Shown one piece after another: positions 50,361-58,142 of a stretch of DNA of 64,000 nucleotides. The notes below the pieces were generated by a model that worked only from the letters and a program-made list of their open reading frames with translations, was not told the DNA's origin and did not search any database. The stretch lies in assembly GCA_025964255.1 (NCBI GenBank), contig JAOPZF010000200.1, positions 45,746 to 109,745 on the forward strand, read 5' to 3'. The stretch's first letter is position 1, and every line of letters starts with the position of its first letter. The position numbers and the translations under genes were made by a program. Origin of the DNA: Solirubrobacterales bacterium (GTDB lineage Bacteria; Actinomycetota; Thermoleophilia; Solirubrobacterales; 70-9).

Positions 50361-51182
50361 GTGACGGTCGCGCTCGAGCCGGGCCCGCTGCTGGCCGGCC
50401 GCAGCGCGATCGTCACCGGCGGCGCGGCCGGGATCGGTGGCGCGGTGAGCGAGGCCTTCCTCGCACACGGCGCCACCGTCGTCGCCGTGGACCGGGACCG
50501 GGCCGCGCTGGAGCGGCTCGGCGCGCGCCTCGCGTCGCCGGCCACGCTGGAGCTGTTGGAGCTCGACGTCACCGCGCCCGCGGCGGCCGAGCAGATCGGT
50601 GGCGCCGCCGCGGCCGACATCCTCGTCAACAACGTCGGCCACTTCCTCCGCCCGCCGACCCTCTTCGCCGAGGAGGATCGCGAAGGCTGGGAAGCGCAGC
50701 GGGCGATCAACCTCGAGCACGTCCTCGCCGTGACCCGGGCCGTCCTGCCGGGGATGATCGAGCGCGGGCGCGGCGGCAGCATCGTCAACCTGACCACGGT
50801 CGAGGCCTTCCGCGGGATCCCCGGGCACGCCGTCTACTCCGCCTACAAGGCGGCGGTCGTGGCGTTCGGTCGCAGCCTCGCGCTCGAGGTCGGGGCAGAT
50901 GGGATCCGGGTCAACGACATCGCGCCCGACGTCGTCGAATCCCCGCAGCTGCCCTACGCCGACTGGGTCGAGGACCCGGAGCGGTGGCGCTGGCGCACCT
51001 GGGTCCCGCTCGCCCGCCACGGCACGCCAGAGGATGTCGCCGGCGCCGCGCTCTTCCTCGCCTCGCCGCTGTCGGCCTTCGTCACCGGGACGACGATCCA
51101 CGTCGACGGCGGCACCAAGGCGGCCGGCGGCTGGTACCCGCGCGACGAGGGCGGCTGGACCAACCGCCCGCTCTCGCCTTAG
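50361..51182 (+). CDS. SDR-family oxidoreductase
   Basis: A 273-residue SDR with TGGAAGIG, NNVGHF (variant of NNAG), LTTVEAFRG (Ser replaced by Thr in the usual SS position), and YSAYK. The C-terminal GGWYPRDEGGWTNRPL is a Trp/Gly-rich tail not usual in FabG proteins. GTG start, in one unit with the importer-2 permease. A long hairpin follows. Confidence 0.8.
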   Translation: MTVALEPGPLLAGRSAIVTGGAAGIGGAVSEAFLAHGATVVAVDRDRAALERLGARLASPATLELLELDVTAPAAAEQIGGAAAADILVNNVGHFLRPPTLFAEEDREGWEAQRAINLEHVLAVTRAVLPGMIERGRGGSIVNLTTVEAFRGIPGHAVYSAYKAAVVAFGRSLALEVGADGIRVNDIAPDVVESPQLPYADWVEDPERWRWRTWVPLARHGTPEDVAGAALFLASPLSAFVTGTTIHVDGGTKAAGGWYPRDEGGWTNRPLSP

Positions 51183-51230
51183 GCGGTGATTCGACGGCGG
51201 CCGGCTGCCGCCCTGAGCTGAAAAGGACGG

Positions 51231-51280
51231 GGCCGTCTCGGCCACGGCCCGGGCAGGCTGTGGCCGTGGCCGAGACGGCC
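51231..51280. terminator. 19-bp perfect stem downstream of the importer-2 permease unit
   Basis: GGCCGTCTCGGCCACGGCC (51231-51249) and its exact complement at 51262-51280, with a 12-nt loop. It starts 49 nt after the SDR stop. No T-tract. Confidence 0.65.
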
Positions 51281-51417
51281 GAGGGTGCGGGGAGAGGTCA
51301 CGGGTTCGGGCGTGTTCCGCCAGGAAGGAGCGCGTTATCGGTCACGAAGGCGCGGGATCCGTGACGAAGACCCATGGAACGTCACGGTTCCTCCCGTCTT
51401 CTCCGGGCGTCGAGAAC

Positions 51418-51465
51418 TGCCGTTCGTCGCTTGTAGCCGTATAGGGGTACAAACGACGAACGGCA
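51418..51465. other. 18-bp stem-loop in the 51-kb gap
   Basis: TGCCGTTCGTCGCTTGTA (51418-51435) pairs with 51448-51465 with one mismatch, leaving a 12-nt loop. It lies in the middle of the gap, far from both stops, so it is not obviously a terminator. An RNA element or small mobile remnant is possible. Confidence 0.5.
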
Positions 51466-51661
51466 CCTGTCGACCCTCCGCGAAGGGTGGCGGGACAGGT
51501 GAGGACCTGTGACCTTCCTCGCGGACCTGTGACGAACCGGGGCAAGGGTGACGGAAGAGTGGAGTTCCTCCCGTCCCTGTGACCTTCCCTGAATCTCCCG
51601 TGACTCGGACGGGCGCGACGGCCGCCCCCGTCGCGAAGACGCCCCCCGTGGAATCGACCAG

Positions 51662-52462
51662 TCAGGCGTCGGCGAGGAGCTCGCGGGCGCGGGCGAGCGC
51701 GGGGGGCAGCGCGTCGGGATCGCCGAGGTCGATCGTCGGCAGCGGCCCGAGCTCGGCGGCGAGCAGGCCGGCGTCCTTGGCGAGCAGGTCGTCGACCAGG
51801 CCGGCGAAGGCGTCGGCCATCCAGCTGCCGCCGGAGCCGCGCCGCAGGAGCTCGGCGGTGGCGGCAACGTCGAGCCCGGCAGCGGCGGCGAGCTCGACCG
51901 CGCTCGCGTAGGCCAGCGCGTTGTAGGCGGCGAGGGCGTTGTTGAGCAGCTTGGCGAGGGTTGCCTCGCCGTAGCGCGCCATCGGCAGGACGAGCGAGGC
52001 GAGCGTGCGCTCGAGGAAGGCGGCGTCCCCGTCGGTCACCGCGGGCCCGCCGGTGAGGACGATCAGCTCGCCGCGTTCGGCGCCGCCGCGCCCGCCCGAG
52101 ACCGGCAGCTCGACCAGCCGCGGCCCGTCGGCGGCCGCGTGGGCGCCGAGGTCGCGGGCAAAGTCGACGGCGAGCGTCGTCACCACGTAGACGACGGCAT
52201 CCTGGCCGAGCCGCCCGTTCAGGTCGAGGATCACCGCCTCGGCCTGCTCGGTGGTGCGGACGCAACAGAAGACACGCGGGGCTTGGGTGGGGTCGAGCTC
52301 GGCGGTCGAGGCGAGCGCCGCGCGGCCGCTCTCCTCCTCCCACATCGCCCGGCGCTCGGGCACCCCGTCGATCCCGGCCACCACGACCCCGACCGCGTGC
52401 AGGCGGCGGGCGATCGCGATCCCGAGATCGCCGAGGCCGACGACCGCGGCGGCGTCCGTCAC
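51662..52462 (-). CDS. 3-hydroxyisobutyrate dehydrogenase-like beta-hydroxyacid dehydrogenase
   Basis: A 266-residue protein of the 6PGDH superfamily. GLGDLG (9-14) is the dinucleotide motif, VSGGRGGAERGEL the substrate loop, and KLLNNALAAYN contains the catalytic Lys and Asn. GTG start overlaps the hydrolase stop (GTGA). It should oxidise or reduce a beta-hydroxy acid with NAD(P). Slightly short relative to typical ~290 residues. Confidence 0.8.
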   Translation of the reverse strand: MTDAAAVVGLGDLGIAIARRLHAVGVVVAGIDGVPERRAMWEEESGRAALASTAELDPTQAPRVFCCVRTTEQAEAVILDLNGRLGQDAVVYVVTTLAVDFARDLGAHAAADGPRLVELPVSGGRGGAERGELIVLTGGPAVTDGDAAFLERTLASLVLPMARYGEATLAKLLNNALAAYNALAYASAVELAAAAGLDVAATAELLRRGSGGSWMADAFAGLVDDLLAKDAGLLAAELGPLPTIDLGDPDALPPALARARELLADA

Positions 52463-53433
52463 GCGATCACCCCGTCGGCCCAGGAAAGCAGGCGCCGGGC
52501 GAGCAGGTGGCGGTCGGGCGAGAGGTTGTGGCAGTGCGCCGAGCGGTCCAGGCGCAGCAGGGTGATGTCGGGCGCGGCGGGGTAGGTCGCGACCTCGGCG
52601 AGCGGATCGGGCGAGAGGTCGGTCGCCCCGTAGGCGAGCAGGACCGGGACGTCGATCGCCGCGGCCGCGGCCGCCGAGACGCGCGGGATCGTCGTTTCGA
52701 TCGCCGCCGTGCGCGGCGTCGAGGTCGCCGTCGCGGTGTCGGCCGCGATCACCTCCGCGGCGGTTCCCGGCGCGTAGAAGAGCTCGTGGAAGTTCTCCCG
52801 CGGCAGCTCGAAGTAGGGATCGAGCTCCTCCCACGGCCGCCCCCAGAGCTTCGGCGGCAGGTGCTCGGTCGCCCAGGCGAAGCGCTCGGCGTCGGTCAGC
52901 TCGGCCTCGCGCTCGTGCTCCTCGTAGATCCCCTCCAGCGGTTGGTTGGAGAAGCCGAGGACGGCGATTGCGGCGAAGCTGGCGAAGGCGGCTTGCTGGA
53001 GGACCACGAGGCAGCCGCCGAGCGAGTGGCCGATCCCGATCGTCGGCGACGACGCGAGCGGCGCCAGGCCCGGCACCAGATCGCCCGCGGCGAGCCGCTC
53101 GCACACTCGTCCGGCGACGGCCGCGTTGGCGGCGGCCATCGCGGCGAGCGTCACCGCCCCGGCGTCGGCGGGGCGCTCGCTCTCCCCGGTGCCGACGTTG
53201 TCGACGGCGACGACGACGCAGCCCGCCTCGGCGGCGGCGCGGGCGAAGCTGTAGCCGTCGATCGGCAGGTCGAAGTACTCCTTGCCATAGCTCATCCCCG
53301 GCACGCAGAAGAAGATCGGCGCACCCTCGGCGGGAGCCGCCGGGGCGACGACCCGGACGATCATCTCGACCTCGCCCAGCTCGGCGGGGTTGACCGTGAC
53401 GCGGACGTCGCTCGTGTGGACCTGCTCCCTCAT
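52459..53433 (-). CDS. Alpha/beta-hydrolase
   Basis: A 324-residue alpha/beta-hydrolase fold protein. Nucleophile elbow GHSLGG with Ser, preceded by VVAVDNVGTGES; the acid is probably in YGATDLSPDP and the His in RSAHCHNLSPD. Could cleave an ester, thioester or C-C bond. ATG at 53431-53433 is preferred; two in-frame GTGs 9-12 nt upstream are alternatives. Divergent from a CoA ligase, with a KstR2-type box between. Confidence 0.78.
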   Translation of the reverse strand: MREQVHTSDVRVTVNPAELGEVEMIVRVVAPAAPAEGAPIFFCVPGMSYGKEYFDLPIDGYSFARAAAEAGCVVVAVDNVGTGESERPADAGAVTLAAMAAANAAVAGRVCERLAAGDLVPGLAPLASSPTIGIGHSLGGCLVVLQQAAFASFAAIAVLGFSNQPLEGIYEEHEREAELTDAERFAWATEHLPPKLWGRPWEELDPYFELPRENFHELFYAPGTAAEVIAADTATATSTPRTAAIETTIPRVSAAAAAAIDVPVLLAYGATDLSPDPLAEVATYPAAPDITLLRLDRSAHCHNLSPDRHLLARRLLSWADGVIA

Positions 53434-53449
53434 CCTGTTCACCACCTTA

Positions 53450-53465
53450 CCAAGCGCTTGCTAGG
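53450..53465. promoter_or_regulatory. KstR2-type operator between hydrolase and CoA-ligase genes
   Basis: CCAAGCGCTTGCTAGG; ACCAAGCGCTTGCT is exact AnCAAGnnCTTGnT. It lies 16 nt from the hydrolase ATG and 9 nt from the ligase ATG. Confidence 0.77.
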
Positions 53466-53474
53466 TTGTGGCCC

Positions 53475-55106
53475 ATGAAGGAGCATGGGATCGACCGCGA
53501 AAGGGCCGCTGCCGAGTACCACCGGATGGGCTGGTGGGGAGATGACTCGCTTGCCGACCACATTGCCCGCCACGCTAACGAGCGCCCGGAGGCCGTCGCC
53601 TTCGCCGGGCCCCTCGGCACGCTGAGCTGGGCCGGCTACGAGGCCGCCGCGAATCGGATCGCCGGTGCCCTGCGGGAGCTCGGCCTCGGCCGGGGCGACC
53701 GGGTCGGCGTGATGCTGCCCGACGGCGGCGCCGTCCACGCCGCCTTCGTCGGCTGCGAGAAGGCGGGCGTCGTCGCGGTGGGAGTGGGCGTCCGGGCGGG
53801 CGAACGCGAGGCGCAGCACATCCTCGCCAAGGGTCGCGCGACCGCACTGATCACCCTCGACGAGCACCGCGGCGCTCCCGCCGGCGAGCACTTCAAGGCG
53901 CTGCAGGCCAAGCTCGATGACCTCCGCCACCACGTCGTCGTCCCCCGCTTCGAGCAAGGCGTCGACGCCCTGATCTTCCGCGACGGGGTCGAGACCGGCC
54001 CGCCGCCGACCGACTTCCCCGACCGCCTCGGCCCCGACGAGCTCTGGTTGATCAACTCGACCTCGGGCACCACCGGACTGCCGAAGTGCGTGATGCACAC
54101 CCAGAACCGCTGGTGGTACTTCCACCAGTGCGCGGTCGCGATCGGCGATCTGACCGAGGACGAGGTCTTCATGGCGGCGATCCCCGCCCCCTTCGGCTTC
54201 GGCCAGTGGACCTCGCACTTCACCCCCGCCTACCTCGGCGTGCCGACCGTCTCGATGGAGCGCTTCGACACCTCGCTGGCGCTGGAGCTGATCGAACGCG
54301 AACGGGTCACCGTCCTCTGCGCCGTCTCCACCCAGTTCCGGATGCTGCTCGCCGACCCGGCACTGCGCGAACGCGACCTCACCTCGCTGCGGCTGATGTA
54401 CACCGGCGGCGAGATGATTCCCTTCGAGCCCGCCCGGGCCTTCGAGGAGATGACCGGCGCCGCGATCCTCAACTTCTACGGCTCCAACGAGAGCGGCCTC
54501 GCCACCGCGACCCGCCTCACCGACCCGACCCAGCGCCGGCTGCGCACCGCGGGCCGGGTGCTCGAGGGCACCGAGATGCGGCTCTTCGACGAGGAGGGCA
54601 ACGACGTCACCGAGAGCCGCCGCGGCCAGCCCGGCACCAAGGGTCCGGCGACCTGCATCGGCTACCTCGACGACCCAGGCGCCAACGCCCAGCTCTTCAC
54701 CGCCGACGGCTTCCTGCTGCACGCCGACATCGTCGACCTCGATGAGGAGGGCTACCTCTCGATCGTCGGCCGCACTTCCGACATCGTCATCCGCGGGGGC
54801 AAGAACATCAGCGCCGCCCAGGTCGAGGAGGAGATCGCCGCCCACCCGCGCGTCGCCCTCGCCGCGGTCGTCGCGATGCCCGACGAGATCTTCGGCGAGC
54901 GGGTCTGCGCCTTCGTTCAGCTCAATGACGGCGGCACGATGGAGCTGACCGAGCTGACCGCCTTCCTCGAAGCGGCGGGCGCCTCGAAGGAATACCTGCC
55001 GGAGCGGCTCGAGGTAGTCGAGGAGATCCCCCGCTCCTCCGGCGCGAAGATCGCCAAGGGCGAGCTCCGCCAGATCGCCGCCGGCCTCCGCGCCGAGTCG
55101 CGCTAG
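53475..55106 (+). CDS. AMP-forming acyl-CoA synthetase (cyclohexanecarboxylate-CoA ligase type)
   Basis: A 543-residue adenylate-forming ligase. P-loop NSTSGTTGLPKCVMH at about 194-208, FYGSNESG, DGFLLHADIV in place of the usual GWFHTGD, RGGKNISAAQVEEEI, and a C-terminal Lys in SGAKIAKGEL. The CVMH variant and PFGFGQW segment set it apart from FadD3 and unite it with the ligase at 58143. Substrate may be an alicyclic or steroid side-chain acid. ATG at 53475. Confidence 0.83.
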   Translation: MKEHGIDRERAAAEYHRMGWWGDDSLADHIARHANERPEAVAFAGPLGTLSWAGYEAAANRIAGALRELGLGRGDRVGVMLPDGGAVHAAFVGCEKAGVVAVGVGVRAGEREAQHILAKGRATALITLDEHRGAPAGEHFKALQAKLDDLRHHVVVPRFEQGVDALIFRDGVETGPPPTDFPDRLGPDELWLINSTSGTTGLPKCVMHTQNRWWYFHQCAVAIGDLTEDEVFMAAIPAPFGFGQWTSHFTPAYLGVPTVSMERFDTSLALELIERERVTVLCAVSTQFRMLLADPALRERDLTSLRLMYTGGEMIPFEPARAFEEMTGAAILNFYGSNESGLATATRLTDPTQRRLRTAGRVLEGTEMRLFDEEGNDVTESRRGQPGTKGPATCIGYLDDPGANAQLFTADGFLLHADIVDLDEEGYLSIVGRTSDIVIRGGKNISAAQVEEEIAAHPRVALAAVVAMPDEIFGERVCAFVQLNDGGTMELTELTAFLEAAGASKEYLPERLEVVEEIPRSSGAKIAKGELRQIAAGLRAESR

Positions 55107-55867
55107 TCGCCGAGCGACTGGATCGCGGTCAGCCAGGCGGGGACTTCGCCGCCGCCGTCGACCCGCAACTCGGCGCCGCTGACGTAGCGGGCGTCCGCGG
55201 CGGCGAGCAGGAGGCAGGCAGCGGCGACGTCCTCGGGGCGCGCCATGCGGCCCGCCGGGATCACCGACGCGGCGGCCGCGAGGGCCTCTTCGCCGCCGTA
55301 GTGGCGGGCCGACCCGGGGGTCTTGACCGGCCCCGGCGTCACCTGGTTGACCCGCACCTTCGGACCCCACTCGACCGCCAGCGCCCGGGTCAGCCCGAGC
55401 AGTCCCGACTTGGCGGCGGCGTAGAGCGCCGTGCCGGGGGCCGGCCGCGCCTCCGAGCTGCTGCCGATGTTGATGATCGCGCCGCCCTCGTCCTGCTCCT
55501 GCATCGCCAGGTTGGCGCGTTGGGCGACGTAGAAGGGGGCGAGCAGGTTGAGGTTGACGACCGCCGCCGCCGAGCGGGCCGACATCTCCGCCGCCGGGCC
55601 GGGCGCGGTGCCGCCCGCGTTGTTGACGAGCAGGTCGATCCGACCGTGGGACGCGAGTGCCGCCTCGACCGCGACGAGCGCCGCCTCGGGCTCACGCAGG
55701 TCGGCGGCGACGAACCCGGCGGCGCGGCCGTCGACCGTCGGCAGGTCCTCGGGCTCGCGCCGGCCGCAGACGACGACCTCGTAGCCCACCCCGAGGAAGG
55801 CAGTCGCGATCGCCGCGCCGATCCCGCGGGTGCCGCCGGTGACGAGGACGACCCGCGGGTCGCTCAT
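55103..55867 (-). CDS. SDR-family oxidoreductase
   Basis: A 254-residue SDR with TGGTRGIG, NNAGGTAPG, GSSSEARPAPG, and YAAAK. Active-site set is complete. The ATG overlaps the acyl-CoA dehydrogenase stop (ATGA). It is the third gene of the fadE30 unit, and its stop overlaps the ligase stop on the other strand. Function likely in hydroxyacyl-CoA or ring-hydroxyl oxidation. Confidence 0.8.
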   Translation of the reverse strand: MSDPRVVLVTGGTRGIGAAIATAFLGVGYEVVVCGRREPEDLPTVDGRAAGFVAADLREPEAALVAVEAALASHGRIDLLVNNAGGTAPGPAAEMSARSAAAVVNLNLLAPFYVAQRANLAMQEQDEGGAIINIGSSSEARPAPGTALYAAAKSGLLGLTRALAVEWGPKVRVNQVTPGPVKTPGSARHYGGEEALAAAASVIPAGRMARPEDVAAACLLLAAADARYVSGAELRVDGGGEVPAWLTAIQSLGD

Positions 55868-56928
55868 CCGAGGATCCCGGCGCGCTCGGCGACCAGCCGG
55901 CGGACGCCGCGATAGCCGCCCGCGAGCAGCTCGTTGGCTTTCGCCCGCTTCAGGTACATGTGGGCGTCATGCTCCCAGGTGAAGCCGATCCCGCCGTGTA
56001 GCTGGATCGCCTCGGCGGCGACGTGGAGGAGCGCGGCGCCCGCGACCGCCTCGGCCAGCGGCGCCACCACCGGCAGCTCCTCGGGAGCGCCGTCGACCGC
56101 CCAGGTCGCGTAGTAGGCAGTCGATCGCGCCGCCTCGAGCTCGGTGGCGAGGTCGGCGCACCGGTGCTTCAAGGCCTGGAAGGAGCCGATCGGGCGGCCG
56201 AACTGAACCCGCTCCTTGAGGTAGGCGACGGTCTCGTCGAGGCAGCGGGCGGCGGCGCCGACCGACTCGACGGCGAGTCCGACGGCGAGCAGGTCGCGGG
56301 CGCGGGCGAGCGCCTCAGGCCCGCCGGCGAGCACGGTCGCGGGCGCGCCCTCGAGCCGCACCGCCGCCTGTCGACGGGTCTGATCGAGGGTCGCGAGCGG
56401 CTCGACCGCGCAGCCCGGCGCGCCCGCCTCGACCGCGACCAGGACCGGCTCGGATCCGCGGCGCGCCGCCAGCACGAAAAGCTCGGCGGTGGCGCCATCG
56501 ACCACGAATACCTCGCCATCGACAACGTCTCCCTTTGTATGGAGCGCACCGTCGTCATCGAGCCCGACCGCCGCGGCCGCGCCGCCGACGATCCGCTCCA
56601 GCATCGGGCCCGCGGCGTCGTCCCCGGATACATGTGAGAGCACCGCCGCCGCGGTGACGGTCGACAGGTACGGGACCGGCAGCAGCTTCCGTCCGATCTC
56701 CTCGACCGCGATCCCGACCTCGACGAAGCTCGCCCCGGCGCCGCCCAGCTCGGGCGCGACGGTGAGCCCGGTCAGTTCCATCTCCCCGGTCAGCCGCGCC
56801 CACTGCTCGGCGGCGAAGCCGTCGGCTTCGGCCGCGGCGCGCACCTGCTGCGAGGTGGCGTGGCGCTCGAGGAAGGCGGCGACGATCGCCCGCAGCTCGC
56901 GCTGGTCCTCGCTGAAGGAGAAGTCCAC
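55864..56928 (-). CDS. Acyl-CoA dehydrogenase, short subunit
   Basis: A 354-residue acyl-CoA dehydrogenase with GTG start 3 nt after fadE30. FSEDQRELRAIVAAFLERH at the N-terminus, YLKERVQFGRPIGSFQALKH, and GGIGFTWEHDAHMYLKRAK at the C-terminus, the form seen in partner subunits such as FadE29-like proteins. It may pair with FadE30-like protein or act alone. Catalytic Glu not found in the EGTNQ position. Confidence 0.78.
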   Translation of the reverse strand: MDFSFSEDQRELRAIVAAFLERHATSQQVRAAAEADGFAAEQWARLTGEMELTGLTVAPELGGAGASFVEVGIAVEEIGRKLLPVPYLSTVTAAAVLSHVSGDDAAGPMLERIVGGAAAAVGLDDDGALHTKGDVVDGEVFVVDGATAELFVLAARRGSEPVLVAVEAGAPGCAVEPLATLDQTRRQAAVRLEGAPATVLAGGPEALARARDLLAVGLAVESVGAAARCLDETVAYLKERVQFGRPIGSFQALKHRCADLATELEAARSTAYYATWAVDGAPEELPVVAPLAEAVAGAALLHVAAEAIQLHGGIGFTWEHDAHMYLKRAKANELLAGGYRGVRRLVAERAGILG

Positions 56929-56931
56929 GGC

Positions 56932-58089
56932 TCAGCCCCTCGGCAACCCGAGCATCCGCTCGCTGATGATGTTGCGCTGGATCTCGTCGGAGCCGGCGTA
57001 GATCGTGTCGGCGCGGCTGTAGAGGAATAGAGCCTGGTCGCCGTCGAGCGAGTAGGGCGCCTTCACCCGGGTCGCGTCGGCGCCGCGCACGTCGATCGCC
57101 AGCTCACCGAGCCGGCGGTGCCACGGCCCCCAGAGCAGCTTCGACATCGAGGCCGAGACCGGCTGCCCGTCGGTCAGCGAGCGGAGCGCCTGGTAGCGCA
57201 TCGTCCGCAGCTCGATCCAGGCGTCGACGAGGCGCGCCGCGATCTCCGGGTCCTCGACCGCGCCGGTCCGGCGCGCCGTCGCGATCACCGCCGCCAACTC
57301 GCGGCCGAAGCCGATCTGCTGGGCCAGGGTGGCGACGCCGCGCTCGAAGCCGAGCGTCCCCATCGCCACCCGCCAGCCGTCGTCGGGCTCCCCGACCACG
57401 TTGGCGGCGTCGGTCGTCGCGTCCTCGAAGAAGACCTCGCTGAACTCGGAGGTGCCGGTGATCTGGACGATCGGCCGGATCTCGATCCCCGGCTGCTTCA
57501 TCGGCACCAGCAGGTAGGAGAGGCCGCGGTGGCGCTCCGAGCCGGGCTCTGAGCGGACCACGGCGAAGCACCAGTCGGCGTGGGCGGCGAGCGAGGTCCA
57601 GACCTTCTGGCCATCGATCCGCCACTGCCCGCCGTCGAGCCGGGCCCGGGTGCGGACCGCGGCCAGGTCGGAGCCGGCGCCCGGCTCCGAGTAGCCCTGG
57701 CACCAGAGCTCCTCGCCGCGCAGGATCGGCGGCAGGAAGCGCTCCCGCTGGGCGTCGGTGCCGAAGGCGACGAGGGTCGGCGCGAGCAGGTGCTCACCCA
57801 TGTGGTTGACGCGGGCGGGCGCCTCGGCGCGGGCGTACTCCTCGGCCCAGATCACCTGGCGGTCGAGGCTGGCGCCGCGACCACCGTGCTCGGCGGGCAG
57901 TCCGAGGCCGATCCAGCCGCCCTCCCCCAGCTCGCGCTCCCAGGCCAGGCGCACCTCGAAGCCCTCGTGCTCACGGCCGGGGCCGCCGGCGCCGCCCAGA
58001 TCGGCGAACTCGCCACGCAGGTGCTCGGCGAGCCACTCGCGGACTTCGTCGCGGAACGCTTCGTCGGCGGCGGTCGGGCGCAGGTCCAT
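56932..58089 (-). CDS. fadE30: Acyl-CoA dehydrogenase FadE30-like
   Basis: A 385-residue dehydrogenase, the same length as mycobacterial FadE30 (Rv3560c). GGPGREHEGFE, CQGYSEPGAGSDLA, RPIVQITGTSEFSEVFFEDA, and YSRADTIYAGSDEIQRNIISERML match it as remembered. FadE30 desaturates the propionyl side chain of 5-OH-HIP-CoA. The ATG at 58087-58089 lies 14 nt from the operator at 58104. First gene of a three-gene unit. Confidence 0.84.
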   Translation of the reverse strand: MDLRPTAADEAFRDEVREWLAEHLRGEFADLGGAGGPGREHEGFEVRLAWERELGEGGWIGLGLPAEHGGRGASLDRQVIWAEEYARAEAPARVNHMGEHLLAPTLVAFGTDAQRERFLPPILRGEELWCQGYSEPGAGSDLAAVRTRARLDGGQWRIDGQKVWTSLAAHADWCFAVVRSEPGSERHRGLSYLLVPMKQPGIEIRPIVQITGTSEFSEVFFEDATTDAANVVGEPDDGWRVAMGTLGFERGVATLAQQIGFGRELAAVIATARRTGAVEDPEIAARLVDAWIELRTMRYQALRSLTDGQPVSASMSKLLWGPWHRRLGELAIDVRGADATRVKAPYSLDGDQALFLYSRADTIYAGSDEIQRNIISERMLGLPRG

Positions 58090-58103
58090 AATTCCGGAAC
58101 ATA

Positions 58104-58119
58104 CCAAGCGCTTGCTTGG
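58104..58119. promoter_or_regulatory. KstR2-type operator between fadE30 and CoA-ligase genes
   Basis: CCAAGC-GCTT-GCTTGG, perfect 6-bp arms, also containing ACCAAGCGCTTGCT. 14 nt from fadE30 and 23 nt from the ligase ATG. Confidence 0.8.
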
Positions 58120-58142
58120 GAAGCCAGCTAAGATGTCCTCCG

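Larger units (their letters stand above)
51183..51661. other. Repeat- and hairpin-rich convergent intergenic region (479 bp)
   Basis: No convincing coding sequence. It contains at least four stem-loops: 51231-51280, 51418-51465, CACCTGTC...GACAGGTG, and CGCGACGG...CCGTCGCG. Direct repeats are GTTCCTCCCGTC (51387 and 51564) and GGACCTGTGAC (51503 and 51523, exactly 20 bp apart). GTGAC/GTCAC words recur about ten times. It separates two convergent units. Confidence 0.7.

Noticed and set aside
51503..51533. CRISPR-like array from the repeated GGACCTGTGAC
   Set aside because: Only two exact copies 20 bp apart and no cas genes in the window; repeat and spacer sizes are wrong.
53439..55370. 643-codon minus-strand open frame
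   Set aside because: It covers a clear adenylate-forming ligase on the plus strand and has no recognisable domain.
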